A DNA stretch of 40,603 bases from an uncultured Monoglobus sp. (GTDB lineage Bacteria > Bacillota > Clostridia > Monoglobales > Monoglobaceae): NCBI GenBank assembly GCA_947585115.1, contig CANPWW010000015.1:1-40603 (forward strand), given 5' to 3'. The notes below the pieces were generated by a model, which did not search any database, had not been told where the DNA came from, and worked only from the letters and a program-made list of their open reading frames with translations. The translations under genes were made by a program, and so were the position numbers. Below are positions 8,020 to 16,028 of the stretch, in pieces. The stretch's first letter is position 1, and every line of letters begins with the position of its first letter.

Positions 8020-8859
8020 ATGCTTTGCAGGGCGAAAATCAATTTGGCTATCGACGTGCTGAACAGGCTGCCTGACGGCTACCATACGGTGCGCATGGTT
8101 ATGATGCGCGTAAATTTCGGCGACGAGGTCAAAGTTTCGCTGCGGAGCGACGGAAAAATAGCGCTGAGCGGCAGCGACCCGGCCATGCCGCTCGGACGCG
8201 AAAATATCGCCTACCGCGCCGCCGAGGCGGTCTTTGACAAGACCGGCGTCTTTCCGGGCTGCGACATACGCATCGAAAAGGTCGTGCCCATGGGCGCGGG
8301 AATGGCCGGGGGCAGCGCCGACGCGGCGGGCGTGATAAACTTGCTGAACGATCTGCTGGGCGGCCCGCTCGGACTTGACGAAAGGCTCGGCCTCGGTCTG
8401 CGATTGGGCGCCGACGTGCCCTTCTGCGTGAGGGGCGGCTGCGCTCTGGCCGAGGGGATAGGCGAGATCCTGACTCCGCTGCCCGATCCGCCCGAAATGA
8501 GCTTTGTAATAGCCAAGCCGAAAAAGAGCATTTCCACCAAGTGGGCGTATGAAAATCTGGATTTTTCCAAAAAGCCCGAGGGCATGGATATAGATCGTCT
8601 GATCGACGGAATAAGAGACGGTGATGCGCAGAAAATATTCTCAAGCATGGGCAATGTTTTCGAGAGCGTGTCGATCCCCGCTGTGCCCGAGATCGCGGAA
8701 TACAAGAGCCTGCTTGAGAAATTCGGCGCCGAACGCGCGCTTATGAGCGGCAGCGGCAGCGCGGTTTTCGGGATCTTTCTCAGCCGTGAAGCGGCGGAGG
8801 AAGCGCTGCGGCGTTTCAAAAAGGCGGTTCCCGATCATGGCGGACTGTGGCTTGTGTAG
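8020..8859 (+). CDS. ispE: 4-diphosphocytidyl-2-C-methyl-D-erythritol kinase
   Basis: 279 residues, a normal length for IspE. This GHMP kinase phosphorylates the 2-hydroxyl of CDP-methylerythritol in the MEP isoprenoid pathway. Visible motifs are the N-terminal AKINLAIDVLNRLPDGYH, the ATP loop PMGAGMAGGSADAA at about residues 90-103, and the C-terminal LMSGSGSAVFG. The ribosome site AAAGGTGAT lies at 8006-8014. It stands alone after a repeat-filled gap and no convincing promoter was found, so it may be read from upstream. An ATG at 8015 is out of frame. Confidence 0.95.
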   Translation: MLCRAKINLAIDVLNRLPDGYHTVRMVMMRVNFGDEVKVSLRSDGKIALSGSDPAMPLGRENIAYRAAEAVFDKTGVFPGCDIRIEKVVPMGAGMAGGSADAAGVINLLNDLLGGPLGLDERLGLGLRLGADVPFCVRGGCALAEGIGEILTPLPDPPEMSFVIAKPKKSISTKWAYENLDFSKKPEGMDIDRLIDGIRDGDAQKIFSSMGNVFESVSIPAVPEIAEYKSLLEKFGAERALMSGSGSAVFGIFLSREAAEEALRRFKKAVPDHGGLWLV

Positions 8860-8912
8860 GAAAATGCCCAATAGAGGCGCGTTTGGCGCGCAAATTTTGA
8901 ATATATTTGGCA

Positions 8913-8941
8913 TTTACACGAGGCGCCGGCTATGATATAAT
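8913..8941 (+). promoter_or_regulatory. Sigma-A promoter for typA
   Basis: TTTACA (8913-8918), 17-bp spacer, TATAAT (8936-8941). The start near 8949 places the hairpin at 8958-8983 at the very beginning of the transcript. Confidence 0.75.
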
Positions 8942-8957
8942 TAAATAACGCAAAATG

Positions 8958-8983
8958 AGCGGCTTCAATAAAATGAAGCCGCT
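8958..8983 (+). promoter_or_regulatory. Hairpin in typA leader
   Basis: AGCGGCTTCA/TGAAGCCGCT forms a perfect 10-bp stem with loop ATAAAA, followed by TTGTG. It could end transcripts from ispE. Because it lies downstream of the typA promoter and upstream of the typA ribosome site (GAAGGAG, 9015-9021), it would also be the 5' end structure of the typA mRNA. The T-tract is too short for a confident terminator call. Confidence 0.6.
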
Positions 8984-9028
8984 TTGTGACGGCGCGGAAA
9001 GCGCGGCAGAGGAAGAAGGAGATTTTTT

Positions 9029-10855
9029 ATGGTCAGACATGATTTGAGAAATATAGCGATCATCGCCCACGTCGATCACGGAAAGACCACTCTGGTCGAC
9101 GAGATGCTGAAGCAGGGCGGCGTTTACCGCGAGAATCAGGTTGTCGAGGAGCGCGTGATGGACAGCAACGACCTGGAGCGCGAGCGCGGCATCACTATCC
9201 TTTCGAAAAACACCTCGGTATACTACGAGGACATAAAAATGAATATCATCGACACACCCGGTCACGCCGATTTCAGCGGCGAGGTGGAGCGCATACTCAA
9301 AATGGTGAACGGCGTTATCCTGCTGGTGGACGCCGCCGAGGGCCCCATGCCCCAGACGCGCTTTGTGCTGGGAAAGGCTCTTGAGATGAACCACAGAGTG
9401 ATAGTGGTCGTGAACAAGATCGACCGCCCCGACGCGCGCCTCGACGAGATACCCGACGAGATACTTGATCTGTTGATCGAGCTTGACGCCAATGACGAGC
9501 AGCTCGAAAGCCCGATACTGTTCTGCTCGGGCAGGGCGGGCACCGCGTCTCTCTCCCAGTACGAGGAGGGCAAGGACCTCAAAGTGCTGTTTGAGACGAT
9601 AAAGAATTATATACCCGCTCCCGAGGGCGATGAGAACGGTCCGCTGCAGATGCTGGTGTCCTCGATAGACTATAACGACTATGTGGGCAGGATAGGTATC
9701 GGCAGGATCGAGCGTGGCAGGATCGCGCACAATCAGGAGGTCGCGGTAGCCGAGTACCACGAGAACCACGAGCCCTACAAGGCCAAAATGGTGAACCTGT
9801 ACCAGATCGACGGCCTCGGCAGGACAGCGGTCGATGATGCCGAAGTGGGCGACATAATCTGCTTTTCGGGCATACCCGACATCACGATCGGCGACACGAT
9901 ATGCGCGCCCGAAAACGTGGAGCCGCTGCCCTTTGTAAAGATCAGCGAGCCCACCATCGAGATGACTTTCTCGGTAAACGACAGCCCCTTCGCGGGCCGC
10001 GACGGCAAATTTGTCACCACCAGACAGATACGCGACAGGCTGAACCGCGAGCTTTTAAAGGACGTGTCGCTCAGAGTTGAGGACGGCGAGACCACCGACA
10101 GCTTCCGCGTGGCGGGCAGAGGCGAGATGCACCTCTCGATACTGATCGAGACCATGCGCCGCGAGGGCTATGAATTCTCGGTGGGCACGCCCAAGGTGCT
10201 CTACAAAGAGATAAACGGCGAAAGGTGCGAGCCGATAGAAAAGCTGGTTATCGACGTGCCCGAGGAAAGCATGGGCGCGGTTATGGAAAAAATCGGACAG
10301 CGCAAGGGCGAGATGCAGTCGATGTCGCCACAGGGCGGCAGGATGCGCCTTGAATATCTGATCCCGTCCCGCGGCCTTCTGGGTTACCGCAGCGAGTTCC
10401 TGACCGACACCAAGGGCGAGGGCATACTGAGCTCGGTGTTTTACGACTATCAGCCATATAAGGGCGAGATACACAGCCGCCACACGGGCTCGCTGGTCGC
10501 GTTCGAGACGGGCGAGTCGGTGGGCTATGGACTGTTCAAGGTGCAGGACCGCGGCTCGCTGTTTATCGGCCCCGGAGTTCAGGTATACGAGGGCATGGTC
10601 GTGGGAGTCAATCCCAAGGCTGAGGATATAAACGTCAACGTCTGCAAGAAAAAGCAGCTCACCAACACCCGCGCGTCGGGCAGCGACGAGGCGCTCAAGC
10701 TGACGCCTCCGGTGCAAATGAGCCTCGAGGCCTGCCTTGAGTTTCTGGCCGACGACGAGCTCCTTGAGGTGACCCCAGAGCACCTGAGGATCAGAAAAAA
10801 GATTTTGAACAACCAGCTCCGCGCCAAGGCGAGAGGCAGAAACCATTCCGAATAA
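9029..10855 (+). CDS. typA: Ribosome-associated GTPase TypA/BipA
   Basis: 608 residues, the usual length. It is a translational GTPase of the EF-G/LepA class that acts on the ribosome in 50S assembly and stress or cold adaptation. GTPase motifs seen are AHVDHGKTTL (about 12-21), ERERGITI, DTPGHADF and NKIDRP. The C-terminal region has the TypA-specific SRGLLGYRSEFLTDTKGEG and a basic tail ending RAKARGRN. The ribosome site is GAAGGAG at 9015-9021. It has its own promoter and terminator, so it is probably monocistronic. Confidence 0.97.
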   Translation: MVRHDLRNIAIIAHVDHGKTTLVDEMLKQGGVYRENQVVEERVMDSNDLERERGITILSKNTSVYYEDIKMNIIDTPGHADFSGEVERILKMVNGVILLVDAAEGPMPQTRFVLGKALEMNHRVIVVVNKIDRPDARLDEIPDEILDLLIELDANDEQLESPILFCSGRAGTASLSQYEEGKDLKVLFETIKNYIPAPEGDENGPLQMLVSSIDYNDYVGRIGIGRIERGRIAHNQEVAVAEYHENHEPYKAKMVNLYQIDGLGRTAVDDAEVGDIICFSGIPDITIGDTICAPENVEPLPFVKISEPTIEMTFSVNDSPFAGRDGKFVTTRQIRDRLNRELLKDVSLRVEDGETTDSFRVAGRGEMHLSILIETMRREGYEFSVGTPKVLYKEINGERCEPIEKLVIDVPEESMGAVMEKIGQRKGEMQSMSPQGGRMRLEYLIPSRGLLGYRSEFLTDTKGEGILSSVFYDYQPYKGEIHSRHTGSLVAFETGESVGYGLFKVQDRGSLFIGPGVQVYEGMVVGVNPKAEDINVNVCKKKQLTNTRASGSDEALKLTPPVQMSLEACLEFLADDELLEVTPEHLRIRKKILNNQLRAKARGRNHSE

Positions 10856-10862
10856 ACAAAGA

Positions 10863-10896
10863 GACGGAAAATTTTTCCGTCCCTTATTGTTTTTGA
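10863..10896 (+). terminator. Terminator of typA
   Basis: GACGGAAAA/TTTTCCGTC stem (10863-10881) followed by CCTTATTGTTTTTG. It lies in the 28-bp gap between the convergent typA and XRE genes and overlaps the end of the latter. Confidence 0.65.
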
Positions 10897-11087
10897 ATAC
10901 CGAGAATATAATCGGATGTCACGTCATAGATCTCGCACAGGCGCACCAAATGGTGGATCGGCAGCTCATTCGCGCCTCTTTCGTAGCGCGAATACATGGT
11001 CTGCGAAGTGCCCAGCAGACGCGCAACCTGATCCTGAGTCAGATCGTGATCCTCTCTCAGATCCCTCATGGTTTTTACATATTTCAT
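10884..11087 (-). CDS. Small XRE-family HTH regulator
   Basis: 67 residues, essentially one Cro/C1-type helix-turn-helix. It contains LREDHDLTQDQVARLLGTSQ, then YSRYERG and LCEIYDVTSDYILG, the standard five-helix order. There is no effector domain. The target is unknown. It is divergent from the WYL regulator and convergent with typA. The ribosome site is weak. Confidence 0.88.
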   Translation of the reverse strand: MKYVKTMRDLREDHDLTQDQVARLLGTSQTMYSRYERGANELPIHHLVRLCEIYDVTSDYILGIQKQ

Positions 11088-11113
11088 ATTATTACCGCTT
11101 TGCTTTTTTATTT

Positions 11114-11141
11114 ATCATATCATATTTAAAATCTTCCGCAA
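11114..11141 (-). promoter_or_regulatory. Possible promoter of the XRE gene
   Basis: On the minus strand TTGCGG (11136-11141), 16-bp spacer, TATGAT (11114-11119). The match is moderate. The rest of the 253-bp divergent region is AT-rich with no other gene. Confidence 0.4.
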
Positions 11142-11291
11142 AAAGATAGTAAATATATTTATTAACAATGCCGAAAAATAAACCGTATATAATACTCGGG
11201 CGGCTCTGTATATTTTATCCCGAACGGCCGCAAATATTACGCTTTTGTGTAATATATGTACAATTTTTTGCATGGGGTTTTTTGTATAATA

Positions 11292-11320
11292 TTGACTGTG
11301 ATCAAAACAGATGTTATAAT
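11292..11320 (+). promoter_or_regulatory. Sigma-A promoter of the WYL regulator
   Basis: TTGACT (11292-11297), 17-bp spacer, TATAAT (11315-11320). The leader is very short: the gene starts at 11341 with GGAGGGA at 11329-11335. Confidence 0.8.
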
Positions 11321-11340
11321 TTAAGAACGGAGGGATATAT

Positions 11341-12315
11341 ATGAAGCTTACCGCCAAAGCCAACACGGTGTGCGTGCTTGAGATCCTCAAGGAGTACACC
11401 GATTATGATAATATATTGAGAATGAGCGACATCACAAGATATATGGAGCGCGACTATGATTTAAAGGTCGACCGCCGCACGGTGTACAGCTGTATGGCCG
11501 TGCTTTCCGAAATGGGCTATGAGATCTCAATGCCCGAGGACAACGGCAAAGGCTACTATCTCGAGAACCGCGATTTCGACGCCTCGGAGATCAGGATGCT
11601 GATCGACAGCGTGTATTCGAATACCGGAATACCCGACAGCTATTCGGCCGAACTGGCAGAAAAGCTGCAAAGACTGCTGCCCGCCAAGAAGCGCAGGAGC
11701 TATGCCTCTCTGACGGCGCCGGTAACAACGCGCAAAACCGACAACAAAGAGGTGTTTTTGAACATCGACCTGCTGGACGAGGCCGTGGAAAAGGGAAAAA
11801 AGGTCAGATTCACCTATTTAAAGTATGGTCTTGACAAAAAACTGAAGCCCAAAAGAGAGGGCAAATACACTGTGAGCCCCTACGCGACGGTCGCGGCAAA
11901 CGAGCATTACTATCTGCTCTGCAACTGCGCGGCCCACAGCGACCCGATAAGCCAGTTCAGGATCGATAAAATAAAGGGTATCGAGATAACCGACGAGGAC
12001 CGGGTTCCGCCTCCGTCCGACTTTTCGCCGGGCCGATATGCGGATCGCTCGATATTCATGTACGGCGGCGAGATTGGGACGGTCGTGCTTAGGTGCGACA
12101 TTGAAATCTTGGACCAGGTTGTTGACCGTTTCGGCAGTGAGATAAAAATAACCGAGAACAGCGGCGGCGGAACCTTTGACCTGACCGTAACAGGAAGTCT
12201 GACCGGCATCGAGTATTGGGCGGGGAACTACATGGAAAGCTGCGAGGTCATAGCGCCCGAGTCGATGCGCCAAAGAGTGATAAACATGATAAAAAACAAT
12301 AAGTATAAAGTATAA
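11341..12315 (+). CDS. WYL-domain transcriptional regulator
   Basis: 324 residues. An N-terminal winged helix (about 5-75; LKVDRRTVYSCMAVLSEMGYEI, DeoR/HTH_11 style) is followed by a WYL domain at about 140-225. The WYL domain includes KKVRFTYLKY, YTVSPYATVAANEHYYLLC and FRIDKIKGIEI. A WCX-like C-terminal segment follows. WYL domains bind nucleic acids or small ligands and often control DNA-damage, defence or metabolic genes. No obvious target other than its own divergent region is seen. The ribosome site is GGAGGGA. Confidence 0.9.
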   Translation: MKLTAKANTVCVLEILKEYTDYDNILRMSDITRYMERDYDLKVDRRTVYSCMAVLSEMGYEISMPEDNGKGYYLENRDFDASEIRMLIDSVYSNTGIPDSYSAELAEKLQRLLPAKKRRSYASLTAPVTTRKTDNKEVFLNIDLLDEAVEKGKKVRFTYLKYGLDKKLKPKREGKYTVSPYATVAANEHYYLLCNCAAHSDPISQFRIDKIKGIEITDEDRVPPPSDFSPGRYADRSIFMYGGEIGTVVLRCDIEILDQVVDRFGSEIKITENSGGGTFDLTVTGSLTGIEYWAGNYMESCEVIAPESMRQRVINMIKNNKYKV

Positions 12316-12319
12316 AAAG

Positions 12320-12352
12320 GCGGGTATGGCCTAAACCATGCCCGCTATTTTG
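12320..12352 (+). terminator. Bidirectional terminator between WYL gene and aroF
   Basis: GCGGGTATGG (12320-12329) pairs with CCATGCCCGC (12336-12345), loop CCTAAA, followed by TATTTTG. On the minus side it is preceded by a T-rich stretch (CTTTTTATACTTTATAC). It overlaps the last codons and stop of aroF. Confidence 0.75.
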
Positions 12353-13362
12353 TATACCATTTTTTCGGTCTCGGCCCAGCCGATGCACGGGTCGGTGATC
12401 GACTTGCCGTAAACCATATCGCCGCCGATTGGCTGGCAGCCGTCCTCAAGGTAGCTCTCGACCATGAAGCCCTTGATCATTTTTTTGAGCAGCGGCTCAT
12501 AGGTCATGCTGTGCAGCACCTCAGAGGCGATACGCGGCTGCTGTCTGTGCTTTTTCGCCGAGTTGTTGTGGTTGGTGTCGATGATGATCGCTGGGTTTTC
12601 AAAGCCCCTGCTGTCGTATTCCTCGGCTATGCGCAGCAGATCCTCGTAGTGGTAATTCGGCACGTTTCGGCCAAGCTCGTCTATGCCGCCGCGCAGGACC
12701 GCGTGGGCGTAGGGATTACCCTTTGTTGCCACCTCGTGGGTGCGGTAGATAAAGTCGTGGCCGTGCTGCGCCGCGTATATCGCGTTGAGCATAACGCCGA
12801 TGTCGCCGCCCGTGCCATTTTTCATTCCCACCGGCAGGTCAACGCCGCTGGAGACCAGACGGTGCTGCTGGTCCTCGACCGAGCGGGCGCCGATCGCCAC
12901 ATAGCCCAGTATGTCGTCAAGATAAGGATGGTTGCCCGGATACAGCATTTCGTCCGCCGCGATCATGCCCGATTCGCGCATTGCGCGGATGTGCATATGT
13001 CGTATGGCCTTTATGCCCTGGAAGGCGTCGGGCGCCTCGCCGGGGTCGGGCTGGTGCATCATGCCCTTGTAGCCCTCGCCGGTGGTTCTGGGCTTGTTTG
13101 TGTAAATTCGGGGCACGAACAATATCTTGTCGCTGACATTTTCCTGAAGCTCCGCCAGACGGGATATATAATCGCAAACCGAGTCCTCGTTGTCCGCCGA
13201 GCAGGGGCCGATTATAAGCAGCAGACGGTCGTCTCTGCCCGCCAGCACGTCCTCGATCTCTTTAAGCTTTTTCCCGCGCATCTTCGCGCAGCTTTCGGGA
13301 ACCGGCAGGATCTCCTTTAAATGATCCGCCGACGGTATCTCTTTTTTGAATATAAACGCCAT
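12331..13362 (-). CDS. aroF: 3-deoxy-7-phosphoheptulonate synthase (DAHP synthase, AroFGH type)
   Basis: 343 residues. It condenses PEP and erythrose 4-phosphate in the first step of the shikimate pathway. Class I-alpha motifs are clear: LLIIGPCSADNEDSV, PRTTGEGYKGMMHQPDP, GMKNGTGGDIGVMLNAI, and KKHRQQP near the C-terminus. A TTG 18 bp upstream is in frame, but the ribosome site AACGGAG (complement of 13371-13377) fits the ATG at 13362. No fused regulatory ACT or chorismate mutase domain is present. Other shikimate genes are not nearby. Confidence 0.95.
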   Translation of the reverse strand: MAFIFKKEIPSADHLKEILPVPESCAKMRGKKLKEIEDVLAGRDDRLLLIIGPCSADNEDSVCDYISRLAELQENVSDKILFVPRIYTNKPRTTGEGYKGMMHQPDPGEAPDAFQGIKAIRHMHIRAMRESGMIAADEMLYPGNHPYLDDILGYVAIGARSVEDQQHRLVSSGVDLPVGMKNGTGGDIGVMLNAIYAAQHGHDFIYRTHEVATKGNPYAHAVLRGGIDELGRNVPNYHYEDLLRIAEEYDSRGFENPAIIIDTNHNNSAKKHRQQPRIASEVLHSMTYEPLLKKMIKGFMVESYLEDGCQPIGGDMVYGKSITDPCIGWAETEKMVYKIAGMV

Positions 13363-13389
13363 AAAAAATTCTCCGTTCAAAAATTATTC

Positions 13390-13439
13390 GGCGGAAAACC
13401 GCCAAACCCGATTATAGCACAAATGTTGGGCCATTGCAA
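13390..13439 (-). promoter_or_regulatory. aroF promoter and leader hairpin
   Basis: TTGCAA (13434-13439), 17-bp spacer, TATAAT (13411-13416) with an upstream TGn. The leader then forms GGCGG/CCGCC (13390-13394 with 13399-13403, four-base loop) followed by GAATAATTTTT. This looks like a small intrinsic-terminator-like structure before the ribosome site. An attenuation role is only a possibility. Confidence 0.65.
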
Positions 13440-13488
13440 GAAATATTTGCTAATTTTGCCTCGCCTCTTGGGGAGAGCCTAGTCTCTA

Positions 13489-13539
13489 CGTTCCCACCTC
13501 CGTCAGGCTTACGCTTGCCATCTCCTCCCGGGAGGAGGC
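13489..13539 (-). repeat. Type C hairpin repeat, copy C3
   Basis: Reverse-orientation copy. The palindrome TCCTCCCGGGAGGA sits beside the two flanking repeats CCACCTCC (13494-13501) and CCATCTCC (13518-13525, one mismatch). The variable stem is CAGGC(13504-13508)/GCTTG(13513-13517) with one G-T wobble and loop TTAC. Confidence 0.75.
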
Positions 13540-13548
13540 ATTAAACAG

Positions 13549-13592
13549 GCGCCCCCTCGGGGGAGCTGTCGGGCAACGCCCGACTGAGGGGG
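13549..13592 (-). repeat. Type B hairpin repeat, copy B3
   Basis: Same flanks as B1/B2 on the other strand, but the inner stem is GTCGGGC(13568-13574)/GCCCGAC(13578-13584) with loop AAC. All bases that differ from B1 are matched by changes in the opposite arm. A tract of the CTAGTCCCTA type follows (13595-13622). Confidence 0.8.
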
Positions 13593-13622
13593 GATACTAG
13601 TCCCTATTTCCTAGTTTCTACC

Positions 13623-13673
13623 TTCCCACCTCCGTCTGCGGCAAGCCGCAGCCACCTCCTCCCCGGAGGAGGC
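13623..13673 (-). repeat. Type C hairpin repeat, copy C4
   Basis: The variable stem CTGCGGC(13636-13642)/GCCGCAG(13645-13651) lies between CCACCTCC repeats at 13626-13633 and 13652-13659. Next to them is CCTCCTCCCCGGAGGAGG. Confidence 0.8.
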
Positions 13674-13683
13674 AATCATGGTT

Positions 13684-13728
13684 AGCTCCCCCTCGGGGGA
13701 GCTGTCTGCGCAGCAGACTGAGGGGGGA
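13684..13728 (-). repeat. Type B hairpin repeat, copy B4
   Basis: The inner stem is GTCTGC(13704-13709)/GCAGAC(13713-13718) with loop GCA; the flanks are as in the other B copies. It ends two bases from the stop codon of the decarboxylase gene, so it forms the start of that gene's 3' untranslated region. The whole 13440-13728 gap consists of B and C elements and heptamer tracts. Confidence 0.8.
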
Positions 13729-13729
13729 G

Positions 13730-15172
13730 TTATACCGTGGCGACGTTGATATAATCGAGCTTTACGTCTTCGGTTCCGGTCATGAAACAGCCTTTTTCTT
13801 TCGCGTAGGCTATGTATTCGAGTATCTCACCCGTTATCCGCTCGCCGGGCGCGAGGATCGGGATCCCCGGCGGGTAGCACATCACAAACTCGCTGCACAC
13901 CATTCCCGCGCTTTTCCCGACGGGCACCGCGCGCTTGGGCGCGTAGAACGCCTGCTTGGGCGCCAGAACCACCTCGGGCGAAATGTACTCGTGATCCAGC
14001 ATTCCGACCGGAGAGCGGCGATGTATATGCTCGATCTGGCTCAGGGCCGAGATCAGCCGCTCGATCATCAGGTCGGTGTCGCCCACCGAGATTATCGCCA
14101 GGATATTGCCTATATCCCCGAATTCTATCTGTATATCGTAGTCGTCGCGCAGAATGTCGTAGACCTCGATCCCGGCGAGGCCTATGTCGCGCGTGTGCAC
14201 CGAGAGCTTTGCCGAGTCGAAATCATACGCGGCCTTGCCGTCGATTATCTCTTTGCCGAAGGCGTAGTAGCCGCCGATCCTGTTGACCTCGTCGCGGGCG
14301 TAATCCGCGAGGCCGACGACCTTTTTGTAAATTTTCTTTCCGCTTTGCGCCAGATTCTTTCTGGACAGATCAAGCGACGACATCAAAAGATACGAGCCGC
14401 TGGTGGTCTGGGTCAGGTTTATGATCTGGCGGGTGTAGCCCTCGCTGATATAATTATTGATAAGCAAAAAAGAGCTCTGGGTCAGGGAGCCGCCGTTTTT
14501 GTGCATGCTCACGGCGGCCATGTCGGCTCCCGCGGCCATCGCGCTGAGCGGAAGCCCGCCGCCGAAATAGAAATGTGTGCCGTGGGCCTCGTCTACAAGC
14601 ACCGTCATTCCCGCCCGGTGGGCGATCTCCACAATTTTTTTGAGGTCGCTGCACACGCCGTAGTATGTGGGATTGTTGACGAACACGGCCTTGGCGTCGG
14701 GGTTGTTTTCTATCGCGAGGCGCACATCGTCGACGCTCATTCCGAGCGGTATTCCCAGCCGTTTGTTGACGCCGGGATTGACGTAGACCGGGACCGCTCC
14801 GTTCACCACAAGGGCGTTTATCGCGCTGCGGTGGACGTTCCGCGGAAGTATTATCTTTTCGCCCTCTTTCACGCAGGAAAAAATCATGGCCTGGACCGCG
14901 CTTGTGGTCCCGTTGACCATGAAAAAAGCGTGCCGCGCGCCAAAGGCCTCGGCCGCCAGCTCCTCCGCCTCGCGGATAACCGACACCGGGTGGCACAGGT
15001 TGTCGAGAGGCTTCATCGAGTTGACGTCGGTCTCCATGCACTGTCTGCCCAGAAAAGCCGTCAGCTCGGGGTTCCCCTTGCCGCGCTTGTGGCCGGGCAC
15101 GTCAAACGGCACTATTCTTTTTGATTTGAAAATTTGTAAAGCCTCGTATATCGGGGCCCTGTTCTGCTGCAA
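13730..15172 (-). CDS. Orn/Lys/Arg decarboxylase (PLP, SpeA-like)
   Basis: 480 residues from a TTG start. This is the compact fold-type I decarboxylase family (Bacillus SpeA/CadA type, no N-terminal wing domain). Motifs are VPFDVPGHKRGKG, VNGTTSAVQAMI, D194-E-A-H in LVDEAHGTHFYFGGG, and the PLP-binding K225 in VSMHKNGGSLTQSS. The open frame extends about 60 codons upstream, but that part overlaps speD and its residues are unlike the family. GGAGG (complement of 15181-15185) fits the TTG at 15172, 14 bp after speD. The substrate cannot be assigned; arginine is most likely given the family and neighbour. Confidence 0.9.
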   Translation of the reverse strand: MQQNRAPIYEALQIFKSKRIVPFDVPGHKRGKGNPELTAFLGRQCMETDVNSMKPLDNLCHPVSVIREAEELAAEAFGARHAFFMVNGTTSAVQAMIFSCVKEGEKIILPRNVHRSAINALVVNGAVPVYVNPGVNKRLGIPLGMSVDDVRLAIENNPDAKAVFVNNPTYYGVCSDLKKIVEIAHRAGMTVLVDEAHGTHFYFGGGLPLSAMAAGADMAAVSMHKNGGSLTQSSFLLINNYISEGYTRQIINLTQTTSGSYLLMSSLDLSRKNLAQSGKKIYKKVVGLADYARDEVNRIGGYYAFGKEIIDGKAAYDFDSAKLSVHTRDIGLAGIEVYDILRDDYDIQIEFGDIGNILAIISVGDTDLMIERLISALSQIEHIHRRSPVGMLDHEYISPEVVLAPKQAFYAPKRAVPVGKSAGMVCSEFVMCYPPGIPILAPGERITGEILEYIAYAKEKGCFMTGTEDVKLDYINVATV

Positions 15173-15186
15173 TACCCTGCCCTCCG

Positions 15187-15990
15187 TCAATAAATATTCT
15201 GGCCGCTGAAAATCTCGATCATCTCGCGGCGCAGGCTGTGGCTTATATTCAGTCTGGTTTTGGGGTCCAGCTCGTAAACGTCGGTCTTGAACAGATAGTT
15301 CTGAAGGTCGATCTCCTTTATCAGCAGCTTGGTGTGGAACATGTTGCACTGATAAACATTGACGTCTATCGCGTCGTAGCGCTCGAGAGTCTTTTTGTCT
15401 ATATAGTCCTGTATCGAGGTTATGTCGTGGTCGATGAACAGCTTTTTGCCGTCAAGGTCACGCGTGAAGCCGCGCACGCGGTAGTCCGCGGTGATTATGT
15501 CGGAGTCAAAGCTGCCTATCAGGAAGTCCAGCGCTTTGAGCGGCGATATCTTGCCGCAGGTGGAAACGCAGATATCCACGCGGAAGGTGGAGATCGCCTT
15601 GTCGGGGTGGTACTCGGGATAGGTGTGCACCGTGACATGGCTCTTGTCGAGGTGGGCCATGATCTCGTCCCCCGCGACCGTGCTGCTGTAGGTGGGCTGG
15701 GCGGGCTTCATCGAGTCGTCGCTTATCATCAGGTTGACGCTGGCGCCCTGGGGCTCGTAGTCCTGCTTGGAGATGCTCAGCACATTGGCGCCGATTATCT
15801 CGGTGACCTTGAGCAGAATATTTGTCAGGCGCTCCGAGTTATACTGCTCGTCAATATACGCGATATAGTCCTTCTGCTCGCGCTCGCTCTTGGCGTAGCA
15901 CACGTCGTAAATATTAAAGCTCAGCGTTTTTGTAAGATTGTTGAACGCGTAAAGCTTTATCCTGCCGCCGTCGTTATTCGAATTTTTCAT
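15187..15990 (-). CDS. speD: S-adenosylmethionine decarboxylase proenzyme
   Basis: 267 residues, close to the 264 of E. coli SpeD. It supplies decarboxylated AdoMet, the aminopropyl donor for spermidine. The processing site is [13 protein letters not shown]; the Ser (residue 117 from this start) would become the pyruvoyl group after cleavage behind Lys. The AGAGGGAG site overlaps an alternative ATG at 15999 with no proper spacing but lies 9 bp before the ATG at 15990, which is therefore preferred. It sits between a signal-peptidase-like gene and a decarboxylase gene in one operon. No speE-type aminopropyltransferase gene is in the window. Confidence 0.95.
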   Translation of the reverse strand: MKNSNNDGGRIKLYAFNNLTKTLSFNIYDVCYAKSEREQKDYIAYIDEQYNSERLTNILLKVTEIIGANVLSISKQDYEPQGASVNLMISDDSMKPAQPTYSSTVAGDEIMAHLDKSHVTVHTYPEYHPDKAISTFRVDICVSTCGKISPLKALDFLIGSFDSDIITADYRVRGFTRDLDGKKLFIDHDITSIQDYIDKKTLERYDAIDVNVYQCNMFHTKLLIKEIDLQNYLFKTDVYELDPKTRLNISHSLRREMIEIFSGQNIY

Positions 15991-16028
15991 AGCCGTCATC
16001 TCCCTCTGAGCTTATTTTTGCTTCCCTT

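Noticed and set aside
15173-15349. N-terminal extension of the decarboxylase frame
   Set aside because: It overlaps speD, is unlike the family, and a TTG start with a strong ribosome site lies at 15172.
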